Positions 7,134 to 16,740 of a stretch of DNA of 64,000 nucleotides are shown here, piece after piece (positions within the stretch are counted from its first letter, which is position 1; every line of letters starts with the position of its first letter). The notes below the pieces were generated by a model. It saw nothing but the letters and a program-made list of their open reading frames with translations, was not told where the DNA came from and searched no databases. The stretch is from Enterobacter cloacae (GTDB lineage Bacteria; Pseudomonadota; Gammaproteobacteria; Enterobacterales; Enterobacteriaceae). The position numbers and the translations under genes were made by a program. The DNA is taken from the NCBI RefSeq assembly GCF_011078175.1, contig NZ_JAALCJ010000002.1, positions 248,001 through 312,000 on the forward strand, given 5' to 3'.

Positions 7134-9269
7134 ATGGAATTACCTTCAGATTATTACCAGCGCGTTTACGCTGGGGTATTAGGAAAGTTGATCGGCGTGT
7201 ATCTGGGTCGCCCTTTTGAAGGCTGGACCTGGCAAAAAATCATGCAGGAACTCGGGCCAATACGGTATTACGTTAATGAAAAATTCAATCGCCCTCTGGT
7301 GATCACCGATGACGACGTAGCCGGAACATTCACATTTATTCGCGCGCTTGAGGATTACGCGTTAACGCCAGACCTGACAGCCGAACAGATGGGGCACTGT
7401 TGGCTGAATTACATCATTGATAAGCGCACTATCCTTTGGTGGGGGGGTAATGGTAATTCAACAGAACATACGGCGTGGCTGAATCTTAAAAAGGGTATCC
7501 CTGCCCCGCTGAGTGGCGCCATCGCCACTAACGGAAAGACCATCGCAGAGCAAATCGGCGCGCAAATTTTCATTGATAGCTGGGCGCTCGTGGCTCCCGG
7601 CCAACCGCAACTGGCGGCGTCTCTGGCAAAAACAGCCGCCAGCGTGAGTCACGATGGGGAATCCGTTTATGCCGCCATGCTTTGGGCGGCAATGGAGTCA
7701 CAGGCTTTTATCTGCCAGGACATCGAAAAACTGATTGCCACAGGCTTATCCGTTATCCCCCCAGATTCGCAAATTGCCATTCTGGTCGCCGATATCTGCC
7801 GCTGGCGCCAGGAGGATAATGACTGGCAGACGACGCGCCAGAAAATCGAAGACCACTACGGCTACCATAAATATCCCAGCAACTGCCATGTGATCCCCAA
7901 CCACGCGTTGATGATTATGGCGATGCTCTACGCGCCGGACGATTTCCAGCAGTCCCAGTGCATCGTTAATACCTCCGGATGGGATACCGACTGCAATGCG
8001 GGCAACGTTGGCTGCCTGTCTGGAATTATGCTCGGTTTACAGGGTATTGACGCCGGCCCGGACTGGCGCGGCCCGCTGGCGGACAGAATGCTAATCTCTT
8101 CCGCGGACGGCGGTTTTTCCATCAACAACGCAGTACGCATTACGGATTATCTGGTGGATTTAGGCCATCAGATTGCCGGGCTACCGCGCCCTGAACCGAA
8201 GAAAGGTGGGGCTCAATACCATTTCTCCCTGCCGGGAAGCGTACAGGGTTTTCGCTGGCTGAAAGAAGAGAATACCGCTCCGGTTGAGGTGAAAAACGAA
8301 GCCTGGCAGGGGCAGCAGATGCTGAGCATTCATTATCATCACCTCGCGCAGGGTCTTCAGGCCAGTGTGACCACGCAAACTTTTACCCCGCCGGAAATCG
8401 TGGAAATGCGCAGTTACGATCTCATGGCTACGCCACTGATCTACCCTGGACAACGCTTGCACGCTACGCTTATTGCCCCACCGGACAATATCTCGTCGCT
8501 TAACGTGCGGCTGTGCTATCGGGTCTATGACGATAAAAATTGTCTAATCCCTTGCTACGGTGACATGCACCACGTTTCCCCAGGCGAAGAGATAACGCTC
8601 TCGCTGGATATCCCTGACTGTAAAGGCCAACCAATAGGTGAAATTGGCGTGACATTGAGTACCGACGCTCGGGTTGCCCATGGTCGACTCCTTGTCGATA
8701 GCATGCGCTGGGATGGCGTCCCGAAACTGACCCTGCGCAAACCCGAAGGAGAGAACGACTTCTGGTGGCGCTCATGGGTCAACGGGGTGGATCTCTTTTC
8801 CCGTCATTATCCAGCCAGCTTTCGGATCTCAAAAGAATACGATGAGGGTTTAATCATTCACGGAACTCGCCAGTGGAATAACTATCGGGTGCAAAGTGAC
8901 ATCACGCTGCATTTGGGTGACTACGGTGGTCTGGCCTTCCGGGTACAGGGGATGAGACGTTACTACGCGGCGCGCGTCACTCGCGACGGAAAGGTACAGA
9001 TAATACGCGTACGCGACGCGGTGACCCGCATTCTGGCAGAAACCGTCCTGTCTGACGTTTATGAGCGGCCCCTCGTTTTCGATATCGCTGTTATGGGAAA
9101 CACCCTTACCGCCACCGTCGATGGAAAAACCCTTTCCGTGGAAGATACCGAACGTGAAGCGTTTGCCGATGGTGGAATCGGATTACTGATATGCGCCGGT
9201 GCGCTGTCAACCGACGCTATCCATATCAGCGCCAATGAAACGGTATCACAACAAGGGATGAAAAAATGA
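7134..9269 (+). CDS. ADP-ribosylglycohydrolase-family protein with C-terminal beta-rich extension
   Basis: The N-terminal half (about residues 10-350) belongs to the ADP-ribosylglycohydrolase (DraG/ARH) family. It has the metal-binding TDDD motif near residue 58 and the second metal site DTDCNAG near 284, the arrangement that holds two Mg ions and hydrolyses N- or O-ribosyl bonds. About 360 further residues follow, much longer than DraG (about 300). Their last 170 residues (SRHYPASFRISKEYD, DYGGLAFRVQG, VDGKTLSVED) look like a concanavalin-type beta-sandwich. There is no signal peptide, so it is cytoplasmic. The ATG chosen lies eight bases after AAGGA; another ATG sits three codons upstream. 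It overlaps the next gene by four bases. Substrate unknown; sugar or nucleoside derivatives are plausible. Confidence 0.85.
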   Translation: MELPSDYYQRVYAGVLGKLIGVYLGRPFEGWTWQKIMQELGPIRYYVNEKFNRPLVITDDDVAGTFTFIRALEDYALTPDLTAEQMGHCWLNYIIDKRTILWWGGNGNSTEHTAWLNLKKGIPAPLSGAIATNGKTIAEQIGAQIFIDSWALVAPGQPQLAASLAKTAASVSHDGESVYAAMLWAAMESQAFICQDIEKLIATGLSVIPPDSQIAILVADICRWRQEDNDWQTTRQKIEDHYGYHKYPSNCHVIPNHALMIMAMLYAPDDFQQSQCIVNTSGWDTDCNAGNVGCLSGIMLGLQGIDAGPDWRGPLADRMLISSADGGFSINNAVRITDYLVDLGHQIAGLPRPEPKKGGAQYHFSLPGSVQGFRWLKEENTAPVEVKNEAWQGQQMLSIHYHHLAQGLQASVTTQTFTPPEIVEMRSYDLMATPLIYPGQRLHATLIAPPDNISSLNVRLCYRVYDDKNCLIPCYGDMHHVSPGEEITLSLDIPDCKGQPIGEIGVTLSTDARVAHGRLLVDSMRWDGVPKLTLRKPEGENDFWWRSWVNGVDLFSRHYPASFRISKEYDEGLIIHGTRQWNNYRVQSDITLHLGDYGGLAFRVQGMRRYYAARVTRDGKVQIIRVRDAVTRILAETVLSDVYERPLVFDIAVMGNTLTATVDGKTLSVEDTEREAFADGGIGLLICAGALSTDAIHISANETVSQQGMKK

Positions 9270-10558
9270 AAACAGCAAACAGTCTACGGGTTCTGGCCCT
9301 GGTCGTTGCGGCATTACTCTCAGGATGTAAAGAGGATAAACCGCAGCAGGTCACCATTGAATTTATGCACTCCTCCGTAGAGCAAGAGCGCCAGGCCATT
9401 ATTCGCGGCCTGATCGACCGCTTTCAGAAAGAAAACCCTACTGTTACCGTGAAGCAGGTGCCGGTGGAAGAGGACGCTTTTAATACCAAAATGATTACGC
9501 TTGCCCGTTCAGGCGCGTTGCCGGAAGTGATCGAAGTTAGCCATGACTACGCCCGGGTAATGGACAAAGAGCAGCTAATCGATCACAAGGCGGTAAAAGC
9601 CCTGATTGAGAAACAAGGGGAAGCATCTTTCTATGACGGCGTGTTGCGTATTGTCCGTACCGAAGACGGGAATGCATACACTGGCGTACCCATCAGCGCC
9701 TGGTTACAGGGGATCTGGTACCGAAAATCCGTACTGGCTAAGGCAGGGATTAGTGAGCCCAAAAACTGGGCCCAATTGCTGGATGCGGCGCGCAAGCTGA
9801 CCAAAATCGGTGATAAAAAATACGGTATCGCTCTGCCGACGGCAGAGAGTGTGATGACCGAGCAAACTTTTTCCCAGTTTGCGCTTTCAAATAATGCAAA
9901 CGTATTTAATGCTGACGGCAAGGTCACCGTCAACTCACCGGAAATGCTCGCGTCGCTGTATTATTACCGCGATCTTTCCCGATACACGATGCCCGGCTCT
10001 AATAATGTTATGGAGATCAAAGACGCCTTTATGAACGAGACTGCACCGATGGCGGTCTATTCGACCTACATCCTGCCAGCTATCGCTCAGGAAGGTTCTT
10101 TGGCCGACCTCGGCTTTGTCGTTCCGACTGAAAAAACCTCTGCGGTGTATGGCGTAATCACTTCATTAACCATCACTAATGGGCAGAAAAAAGAAGAGAC
10201 GGAAGCCGCTGAAAAATTCGTATCTTTTATGACGCAAGCGCAAAATACCGCAGAATGGGTATTAATGTCGCCAGGGGCGATGCTGCCTGTGACAAAAGCC
10301 GTTGCTGCACACACCGTTTACAAAGATAACCCGGCTATTAAAGCCTTTGGCGATCTGACGACTCAACTGATTGCTCAGTATCCGCATATGCAGGTCTTTG
10401 GTTCCGTCGGTGAGAAGAATTTCACAGGGATGGGGGATGTCACCGGCTCCGCTATTCTCAGTGAGATGGTCAATCAGGTGACAGTAGGAAAACAGGAGAC
10501 GTCACCCGCGCTTGAACGCAGCCAGCAGCGAATAACTGAACTCTTGCAACGCCATTAA
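9266..10558 (+). CDS. Lipoprotein extracellular solute-binding protein (family 1), no permease nearby
   Basis: A 430-residue ABC-type sugar-binding protein. The signal sequence ends in the lipobox LLSGC, with the acylated cysteine at 21 and Lys at the +2 position. The mature part has the family-1 fold, with VTIEFMHSS near the N terminus, GVPISAWLQGIWYRKSVLAKAGI in the ligand region and SVGEKNFTGMGDVTG near the end. Its start overlaps the stop of the glycohydrolase gene (ATGA), so the two are translationally coupled. No permease or ATPase gene is in the cassette. Either it feeds a transporter encoded elsewhere or it acts as a sensor or scavenging lipoprotein. The ligand is unknown. Confidence 0.88.
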   Translation: MKTANSLRVLALVVAALLSGCKEDKPQQVTIEFMHSSVEQERQAIIRGLIDRFQKENPTVTVKQVPVEEDAFNTKMITLARSGALPEVIEVSHDYARVMDKEQLIDHKAVKALIEKQGEASFYDGVLRIVRTEDGNAYTGVPISAWLQGIWYRKSVLAKAGISEPKNWAQLLDAARKLTKIGDKKYGIALPTAESVMTEQTFSQFALSNNANVFNADGKVTVNSPEMLASLYYYRDLSRYTMPGSNNVMEIKDAFMNETAPMAVYSTYILPAIAQEGSLADLGFVVPTEKTSAVYGVITSLTITNGQKKEETEAAEKFVSFMTQAQNTAEWVLMSPGAMLPVTKAVAAHTVYKDNPAIKAFGDLTTQLIAQYPHMQVFGSVGEKNFTGMGDVTGSAILSEMVNQVTVGKQETSPALERSQQRITELLQRH

Positions 10559-10562
10559 CGCT

Positions 10563-10594
10563 CAAAAAAACGCCGCATTACGCGGCGTTTGTTT
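10563..10594. terminator. Bidirectional terminator between the cassette and glnS
   Basis: The perfect 9-bp stem AAACGCCGC/GCGGCGTTT is flanked by A on the left and T on the right, so it can end both the plus-strand cassette and minus-strand glnS. Confidence 0.85.
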
Positions 10595-10616
10595 CTCATT
10601 GACCAGAGCAGCGTTA

Positions 10617-12284
10617 TTATTCGCCGATCTTAGCCCAGGTATCACGCAGACCGACGGTACGGTTAAATACCGGTTTTTCTGCCGTGCTGTAACGGCTGTC
10701 CAGGCAGAAGTAGCCTTCACGTTCGAACTGGAACGCTTTGCCGGCTTCAGCGGCTTTCAGGGACGGCTCGGCATAACCCTGCTTGATAATCAGCGACTCA
10801 GGGTTGATAACCGCCAGGAAGTCCTCCGCCGCGCCTGGATTAGGCACGCTGAAAAGGCGATCGTAGAGACGGATTTCAACGGGTAGCGCATGCTGCGCGC
10901 TCACCCAGTGGATTACGCCTTTCACTTTACGACCATCCGCCGGATCTTTGCTCAGCGTCTCTGCATCGTACGTACAGAAGATGGTCGTGATGTTACCTTC
11001 CGCATCTTTCTCTACGCGCTCCGCTTTGATCACATAGGCGTTACGCAGACGCACTTCTTTACCCAGCACCAGACGCTTGTACTGCTTGTTGGCTTCTTCA
11101 CGGAAGTCAGCGCGATCGATCCAGATTTCACCGCTGAACGGCACGTCGCGCGTACCCATTTCCGGTTTGTTCGGATGATTAGGCATCGAAACCAGTTCAC
11201 TTCCGCCCTGCGGATAGTTTTCGATAACCAGCTTCACCGGATCGATCACTGCCATCGCACGCGGCGCGTTTTCGTTCAGGTCTTCACGAATGCAGGATTC
11301 CAGAGACGCCATTTCGATGGTGTTGTCCTGCTTGGTGACACCAATACGTTTGCAGAATTCACGAATGGACGCAGAGGTATAACCACGACGACGCAGGCCA
11401 GAGATGGTCGGCATACGCGGGTCGTCCCAGCCTTCAACGTGCTTGTCGGTGACCAGCAGGTTCAGCTTACGCTTGGACATCACGGTGTATTCCAGGTTCA
11501 GACGAGAGAACTCGTACTGACGCGGATGCACAGGAATGGTGATGTTATCCAGCACCCAGTCGTACAGACGACGGTTGTCCTGGAATTCCAGCGTGCACAG
11601 AGAGTGCGTAATGCCTTCCAGCGCATCGCTGATGCAGTGGGTGAAGTCGTACATCGGGTAGATGCACCACTTGTTACCGGTCTGGTGATGTTCAGCGAAC
11701 TTAATGCGGTACAGCACCGGATCGCGCATTACGATGAACGGAGACGCCATATCGATTTTGGCGCGCAGGCACGCTTTGCCTTCTTCGAAGCCACCGGCAC
11801 GCATTTTTTCAAACAGCGCCAGGTTCTCTTCCACGCTACGATCGCGGAACGGACTGTTTTTGCCTGGCTGAGTCAGCGTACCGCGATACTCACGGATTTC
11901 GTCAGCAGACAGTTCGTCGACGTATGCCAGACCTTTGTTGATCAGCTCAACCGCGTAAGCGTACAGCTGGTCAAAATAGTCAGAGGAGTAGCAGATATCG
12001 CCAGACCAGTTGAAGCCCAGCCATTGCACGTCGTTTTTAATCGACTCAACGTATTCGATGTCTTCTTTTACTGGGTTGGTGTCATCGAAACGCAGGTTGC
12101 ACTGCCCCTGGTAATCTTGCGCAATACCAAAGTTCAGGCAGATCGATTTGGCGTGACCAATGTGCAGGTAGCCATTTGGCTCCGGCGGGAAACGCGTGTG
12201 GACTGTGGTGTGCTTACCACTGGCCAGATCTTCATCGATGATCTGACGAATAAAGTTACTCGGGCGGGCTTCTGCCTCACTCAT
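10617..12284 (-). CDS. glnS: Glutaminyl-tRNA synthetase
   Basis: GlnRS is a class I synthetase that charges tRNA-Gln, four of which are encoded 9 kb away. The 555-residue protein shows the class I HIGH motif in [15 protein letters not shown] (about 35-49) and the second signature VMSKRKL near 270. These are followed by the two beta-barrel anticodon-binding domains typical of GlnRS/GluRS. The antisense frame is open for 471 codons but has no family features. The gene is monocistronic by layout, with a bidirectional terminator after it. Confidence 0.98.
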   Translation of the reverse strand: MSEAEARPSNFIRQIIDEDLASGKHTTVHTRFPPEPNGYLHIGHAKSICLNFGIAQDYQGQCNLRFDDTNPVKEDIEYVESIKNDVQWLGFNWSGDICYSSDYFDQLYAYAVELINKGLAYVDELSADEIREYRGTLTQPGKNSPFRDRSVEENLALFEKMRAGGFEEGKACLRAKIDMASPFIVMRDPVLYRIKFAEHHQTGNKWCIYPMYDFTHCISDALEGITHSLCTLEFQDNRRLYDWVLDNITIPVHPRQYEFSRLNLEYTVMSKRKLNLLVTDKHVEGWDDPRMPTISGLRRRGYTSASIREFCKRIGVTKQDNTIEMASLESCIREDLNENAPRAMAVIDPVKLVIENYPQGGSELVSMPNHPNKPEMGTRDVPFSGEIWIDRADFREEANKQYKRLVLGKEVRLRNAYVIKAERVEKDAEGNITTIFCTYDAETLSKDPADGRKVKGVIHWVSAQHALPVEIRLYDRLFSVPNPGAAEDFLAVINPESLIIKQGYAEPSLKAAEAGKAFQFEREGYFCLDSRYSTAEKPVFNRTVGLRDTWAKIGE

Positions 12285-12393
12285 CGTGGATTCCTCAAAG
12301 CGTAAACAACGTATAACGGCATATGATCTTATAAGCCGGACGTAGTGACAACCCTTAAAACGTCCTGAAAGAAAATAATGGGGCTATTGCTGC

Positions 12394-12426
12394 AAAAAAA
12401 AGCGGCGGAGGATATCCCCCGCCGCT
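12394..12426 (-). terminator. Rho-independent terminator of nagE
   Basis: On the minus strand, the 8-bp GC-rich stem AGCGGCGG/CCGCCGCT is followed by a run of T. It lies 26 bases after the nagE stop. Confidence 0.88.
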
Positions 12427-12452
12427 AAAGGCATAACTCTACTCAGGAGCGA

Positions 12453-14402
12453 TTACTTGCCTTTAATCTCATAGAGTGGCGTTTGACCTGCAACTACCGG
12501 CCCCTGCGCCTGGATCATCAGACCGCTGAAGTCGTCGATGTTGCTGCACACTACCGGGCTTATCATGGAGCGCGCGTTGGCATTCAGATAATCCAGATCC
12601 ATTTCCAGAATCGGCTGACCTGCCACCACTTCTGCGCCCTCTTCCACCAGGCGAGTAAAGCCCTGACCGTTCAGCGCAACGGTATCGATACCCATATGGA
12701 CAACGATCTCCGCGCCTTTTTCCGTTTCCAGGCAGAACGCGTGGTTGGTGTTGAAGATTTTCACGATAGTACCGGCAGCAGGAGAGACCACGGTTTTGTC
12801 CGTTGGTTTCACCGCCACGCCGTCTCCGACCGCTTTGCTGGCGAACGCTTCGTCAGGCACCTGCTCAAGCGCAACAACGTCACCCGTCACCGGGGAGACC
12901 AGCGCAGCGATTGTCACCGCGTTTGGCACCGCCTGCGGTTTTGCAACCGGCGCGTCAGCCACTGGCGCGTTATCCGTTGAGGCGGCAGCGACCGGCCCAC
13001 GGGCGACCACTTTTTTCATTTCATCGCCGATAGATTCTGCTTTCGCACCCACGATAACCTGGATGGTTTGTTTGTTAAGTTTCACCACACCAGACGCGCC
13101 CAGGCGTTTGCACATTGCATCGCTCACGCGCGCAGAGTCGCCAACGGTCAGGCGCAGACGGGTAATACACGCATCAATCGCTTTCAGGTTGTCGGTGCCA
13201 CCCACAGCGGCAATGTAGCTGGTTGCCAGCTGGGTTAAACCTTCTTCGGTATTGCTGTTGGCTTCACTGGTCACAACATCATCTTTCGTATCTTCGCGGC
13301 CCGGCGTCTTCAGGTTAAACATACGAATAACGGCGCTGAACAGAACGAAGTAGATAACGAAGAAGATCAGGCCCATCACCATCAGCATCCAGACGTTGCT
13401 GCTTGCCGCCGGCAGGTTGTACATCAACACATAGTCGATGGCGCCTGCGGAGAAGGAGAAGCCAGCATGGATACCCAGAAGGGTGGCGACGAACAGGCTG
13501 ATACCGGTCAGGATCGCGTGCATCAGATACAGCAGCGGAGCCAGGAACATGAACAGGAATTCCAGCGGCTCAGTCACGCCGGTCAGGAAGGCGGTAATCG
13601 CAACGGACAGCAACATCCCGCCAACCATTGGGCGACGCGCTTTCGGCGCAGCCAGATACATTGCCAGCGCCGCGCCAGGCAGACCAAACATCATGATTGG
13701 GAAGAAGCCAGACATAAACATGCCCGCGGTGCCGTCGCCCGCGTAGAAGCGGTTGATATCACCGTGGAATACCGCGCCGGCCGCGTTAGTGAACTCACCA
13801 ATCTGGAACCAGGCGATGGTGTTCAGTACCTGATGCAGACCGGTTGGGATCAGCAGACGGTTAATGAAACCGAAGATGCCCGCGCCCATTGCGCCCGCAG
13901 ACACGATCCACTCGCCACCCGCATGGATAGCATGCTGCACCGGTGGCCAAACGTAGCCAAAGATGGCGGCGAGGATCAGACAGAAAAAGCCCGTCGCGAT
14001 CGGCACAAAACGTTTACCGCCGAAGAAGCTCAGGAAGTCAGGAAGTTTGATACCTGCCCAACGGTTGTAGACTGCACCACCGACCAGACCGGTAATGATA
14101 CCTGCCAGCACCCCCATATTGATTTCAGGGTTGATGGTTACCATCGCTTTCGTGAGGATGAAGTAACCGACAGCCCCTGCCAGTGCCGCGGCGCCCGCGC
14201 TGTCTTTAGACCAGCTTGACGCCACACCGATGGCGAAAATCAGCGCCAGGTTGTCAAAAATTGCGCCGCCTGCCTGGGCAATAAACGGCACGTTAAGAAG
14301 ATCGGGTTGCCCGAATCGCAGCAGCAATGCTGCAACCGGTAGCACGGCGATAGGGAGCTGCAAAGCCCTACCGAGGCGCTGGAAAAAACCTAAAATATTC
14401 AT
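12453..14402 (-). CDS. nagE: N-acetylglucosamine PTS permease EIICBA
   Basis: NagE imports and phosphorylates N-acetylglucosamine. One 649-residue chain holds all three PTS domains: membrane IIC (about 1-365, with sugar-site motif TGVTEPLEF near 275-283), IIB (about 390-470, with phospho-cysteine Cys412 in DACITRLR), and IIA (about 500-649, with phospho-histidine His569 in VVHMGID). A Pro/Ala linker joins IIB to IIA. It is divergent from nagBACD, and the shared intergenic region carries the CRP and probable NagC sites. It supplies GlcNAc-6-phosphate to NagA. Confidence 0.97.
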   Translation of the reverse strand: MNILGFFQRLGRALQLPIAVLPVAALLLRFGQPDLLNVPFIAQAGGAIFDNLALIFAIGVASSWSKDSAGAAALAGAVGYFILTKAMVTINPEINMGVLAGIITGLVGGAVYNRWAGIKLPDFLSFFGGKRFVPIATGFFCLILAAIFGYVWPPVQHAIHAGGEWIVSAGAMGAGIFGFINRLLIPTGLHQVLNTIAWFQIGEFTNAAGAVFHGDINRFYAGDGTAGMFMSGFFPIMMFGLPGAALAMYLAAPKARRPMVGGMLLSVAITAFLTGVTEPLEFLFMFLAPLLYLMHAILTGISLFVATLLGIHAGFSFSAGAIDYVLMYNLPAASSNVWMLMVMGLIFFVIYFVLFSAVIRMFNLKTPGREDTKDDVVTSEANSNTEEGLTQLATSYIAAVGGTDNLKAIDACITRLRLTVGDSARVSDAMCKRLGASGVVKLNKQTIQVIVGAKAESIGDEMKKVVARGPVAAASTDNAPVADAPVAKPQAVPNAVTIAALVSPVTGDVVALEQVPDEAFASKAVGDGVAVKPTDKTVVSPAAGTIVKIFNTNHAFCLETEKGAEIVVHMGIDTVALNGQGFTRLVEEGAEVVAGQPILEMDLDYLNANARSMISPVVCSNIDDFSGLMIQAQGPVVAGQTPLYEIKGK

Positions 14403-14515
14403 CCTATTCCCCCTACGAGACCCTTTGTTAAGACTCGCGCATAAACTATGTTTTTATTGTGTCACGAACGATAGATACAGTTGATGATTCACTGGCAGTG
14501 TGAGTGTGTGAAAAA

Positions 14516-14536
14516 TTAATTCGTATCGCAAATTAA
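14516..14536. promoter_or_regulatory. Probable NagC operator at nagE
   Basis: A 21-base near-palindrome with arms TTAATTCG and CGCAAATTAA lies about 115 bases before the nagE start. Base pattern and place resemble the E. coli nagE NagC box. The assignment is by similarity from memory. Confidence 0.55.
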
Positions 14537-14548
14537 ACACCTATTTTT

Positions 14549-14564
14549 TGTGATTATTGTCACC
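14549..14564. promoter_or_regulatory. CRP-binding site between nagE and nagB
   Basis: TGTGATTATTGTCACC fits the CRP consensus TGTGA-N6-TCACA at nine of ten fixed positions. Its place between the divergent nagE and nagB starts agrees with the known CRP dependence of the nag regulon. Confidence 0.75.
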
Positions 14565-14609
14565 AAATATCGTATTAAACCCTCCCTTTCACTGGCTAAC
14601 GACGAAAAC

Positions 14610-14633
14610 TTATTTTATCATTCAAAAAATCAA
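14610..14633. promoter_or_regulatory. Probable NagC operator at nagB
   Basis: An AT-rich 24-base stretch, beginning TTATTTTATC and ending AAAAAATCAA, closely resembles the E. coli nagB operator and lies about 95 bases before nagB. With the nagE box it could allow the DNA loop known for NagC. Confidence 0.55.
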
Positions 14634-14727
14634 GACGGATTGATCCGGCCTGAAAGGTTCCAGGTTACGCTTAGTTCAGGTTGCACTAATCATCCGCCCA
14701 CTTTTACTTAAACTTTAGAGGTGAATA

Positions 14728-15528
14728 ATGAGACTGATTCCCCTGGCAACAGCTGAACAAGTCGGAAAATGGGCTGCTCGTCATATCGTTAACCGCATTA
14801 ACGCATTCAAACCCACTGCCGACCGTCCTTTTGTTCTCGGTCTTCCAACCGGCGGCACGCCCCTGACCGCGTATAAAGCGCTGGTTGAAATGCACAAAGC
14901 GGGCCAGGTTAGCTTTAAGCATGTTGTGACCTTTAACATGGACGAATATGTCGGCCTGCCAAAGGAACATCCGGAAAGTTACCACAGCTTTATGCACCGT
15001 AATTTCTTCGACCACGTTGATATTCCGGCTGAAAACATTAACCTGCTGAATGGAAACGCGCCTGATATTGACGCAGAATGCCGTCAGTATGAAGAAAAAA
15101 TCCGTTCCTACGGTAAAATCCACCTGTTTATGGGCGGCGTAGGCAACGATGGTCACATCGCGTTTAACGAACCGGCATCCTCACTGGCTTCCCGTACCCG
15201 TATCAAAACGCTGACCCATGACACGCGCGTGGCTAACTCCCGTTTCTTTGACGGCGACGTCAATCAGGTGCCTAAATACGCCCTGACCGTAGGCGTGGGC
15301 ACGCTGCTGGATGCCGAAGAAGTGATGATTCTGGTGCTGGGCGCGGTGAAAGCGCAAGCGCTTCAGGCTGCCGTTGAAGGCAATGTGAACCATATGTGGA
15401 CGATCAGCTGCTTACAGTTGCATCCAAAAGCGGTTGTCGTGTGTGACGAACCGTCCACCATGGAGCTGAAAGTGAAAACGCTGAAATACTTCAACGAGCT
15501 GGAAGCTGAGAACATCAAAGGTCTGTAA
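14728..15528 (+). CDS. nagB: Glucosamine-6-phosphate deaminase
   Basis: NagB converts glucosamine-6-phosphate to fructose-6-phosphate and ammonia, the last step of GlcNAc breakdown. The 266-residue protein keeps the catalytic residues Asp72 (NMDEY), Asp141 and His143 ([10 protein letters not shown]) and Glu148, plus the phosphate loop LPTGGTP (39-45). A GAGGTG ribosome site precedes the ATG. It is first in nagBACD; an imperfect hairpin with a T-run separates it from nagA. Confidence 0.98.
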   Translation: MRLIPLATAEQVGKWAARHIVNRINAFKPTADRPFVLGLPTGGTPLTAYKALVEMHKAGQVSFKHVVTFNMDEYVGLPKEHPESYHSFMHRNFFDHVDIPAENINLLNGNAPDIDAECRQYEEKIRSYGKIHLFMGGVGNDGHIAFNEPASSLASRTRIKTLTHDTRVANSRFFDGDVNQVPKYALTVGVGTLLDAEEVMILVLGAVKAQALQAAVEGNVNHMWTISCLQLHPKAVVVCDEPSTMELKVKTLKYFNELEAENIKGL

Positions 15529-15534
15529 TTGAAT

Positions 15535-15569
15535 AACCGCCTCTTTTATTCGGGGCGGTCGCTTTTTTT
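15535..15569 (+). terminator. Hairpin with T-run between nagB and nagA
   Basis: ACCGCC and GGCGGT pair across a 12-base loop and are followed by CGC and seven T, within the 55-base nagB-nagA gap. This could act as partial termination or processing that makes nagB transcripts more abundant than nagACD. It is seen only as a fold. Confidence 0.5.
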
Positions 15570-15583
15570 AACCGGGGGTCGAT

Positions 15584-16732
15584 ATGTACGCTTTAACCCA
15601 CGGTCGGATTTATACCGGCCATGAAATTCTGGATGACCATGCGATTGTAATCGCCAATGGCCTGATTGAACGTGTTTGCCCGCTGGCGGAACTGCCGCCG
15701 GAGATTGAACAGCGTTCCCTCGATGGAGCAGTTATCTCCCCCGGTTTCATCGACGTACAGCTCAACGGCTGCGGCGGTGTACAGTTTAACGATACCGCAG
15801 AGGCGGTATCGGTTGAAACGCTGGAAATCATGCAAAAAGCCAATGAGAAATCAGGCTGCACCAGCTATCTGCCAACGCTGATTACCAGCAGTGATGACCT
15901 GATGAAACAGGGTATCCGCGTGATGCGCGAATACCTGGCAAAACATCCGAATCAGGCGCTGGGCCTGCACCTGGAAGGGCCATGGCTGAACATGGTCAAG
16001 AAAGGCACCCATAACCCGAACTACGTGCGCAAGCCGGATGCCGAGCTGGTGGAGTACATGTGCGCCAATGCCGATGTGATCGCCAAAGTGACGCTGGCGC
16101 CAGAAATGACCGGTACGGATGTGATCGGCAAGCTGGCAGCCGCCGGGATCGTGGTGTCCGCGGGTCATTCTAACGCGACGCTGAAAGAGGCGAAAGCCGG
16201 CTTCCGCGCTGGTATTACCTTTGCCACGCACCTCTATAACGCAATGCCGTATATTACCGGCCGCGAACCGGGGCTGGTCGGCGCAATCCTGGATGAACCA
16301 GACGTCTACTGCGGCATTATCGCCGACGGCTTGCATGTGGATTACACCAACATCCGCAACGCCAAGCGCCTTAAGGGCGACAAGCTCTGCCTGGTCACGG
16401 ATGCCACCGCTCCAGCAGGGGCGAATATTGACCAGTTCATTTTTGCTGGTAAAACAATATACTACCGGAATGGACTGTGTGTGGATGAGAACGGCACGCT
16501 GAGCGGTTCTTCTCTGACAATGATCGAAGGGGTACGTAACCTCGTTGAGCATTGCGGCATTGCGCTTGAAGAAGTGCTGCGAATGGCCACGCTTTATCCG
16601 GCGCGCGCCATTGGCGTCGATAAACAGCTCGGCGGTATTGCTCCAGGTATGGTTGCAAACCTGACGGCGTTCACACACGATTATAAAATTATTAAGACCA
16701 TCGTTAATGGTAACGAGGTCGTCACTGAGTAA
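15584..16732 (+). CDS. nagA: N-acetylglucosamine-6-phosphate deacetylase
   Basis: NagA removes acetate from GlcNAc-6-phosphate, giving the substrate of NagB; GlcNAc-6-P is also the NagC inducer, so NagA activity sets regulon expression. The 382-residue amidohydrolase shows metal ligands Glu131 (HLEGPW), His195 (AGHSNA) and His216 (THLYNAM), and catalytic Asp273 (VTDATAPAG). It is second in the operon, eight bases before nagC. Confidence 0.98.
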   Translation: MYALTHGRIYTGHEILDDHAIVIANGLIERVCPLAELPPEIEQRSLDGAVISPGFIDVQLNGCGGVQFNDTAEAVSVETLEIMQKANEKSGCTSYLPTLITSSDDLMKQGIRVMREYLAKHPNQALGLHLEGPWLNMVKKGTHNPNYVRKPDAELVEYMCANADVIAKVTLAPEMTGTDVIGKLAAAGIVVSAGHSNATLKEAKAGFRAGITFATHLYNAMPYITGREPGLVGAILDEPDVYCGIIADGLHVDYTNIRNAKRLKGDKLCLVTDATAPAGANIDQFIFAGKTIYYRNGLCVDENGTLSGSSLTMIEGVRNLVEHCGIALEEVLRMATLYPARAIGVDKQLGGIAPGMVANLTAFTHDYKIIKTIVNGNEVVTE

Positions 16733-16740
16733 GTAAAAGT

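Noticed and set aside
10890-12305. 471-codon open frame on the plus strand
   Set aside because: It is fully antisense to glnS and has no recognisable family motif; long antisense frames are common opposite high-GC third-position genes.
13467-14219. 250-codon plus-strand frame opposite nagE
   Set aside because: Low-complexity charged translation antisense to the well-supported EIIC domain.
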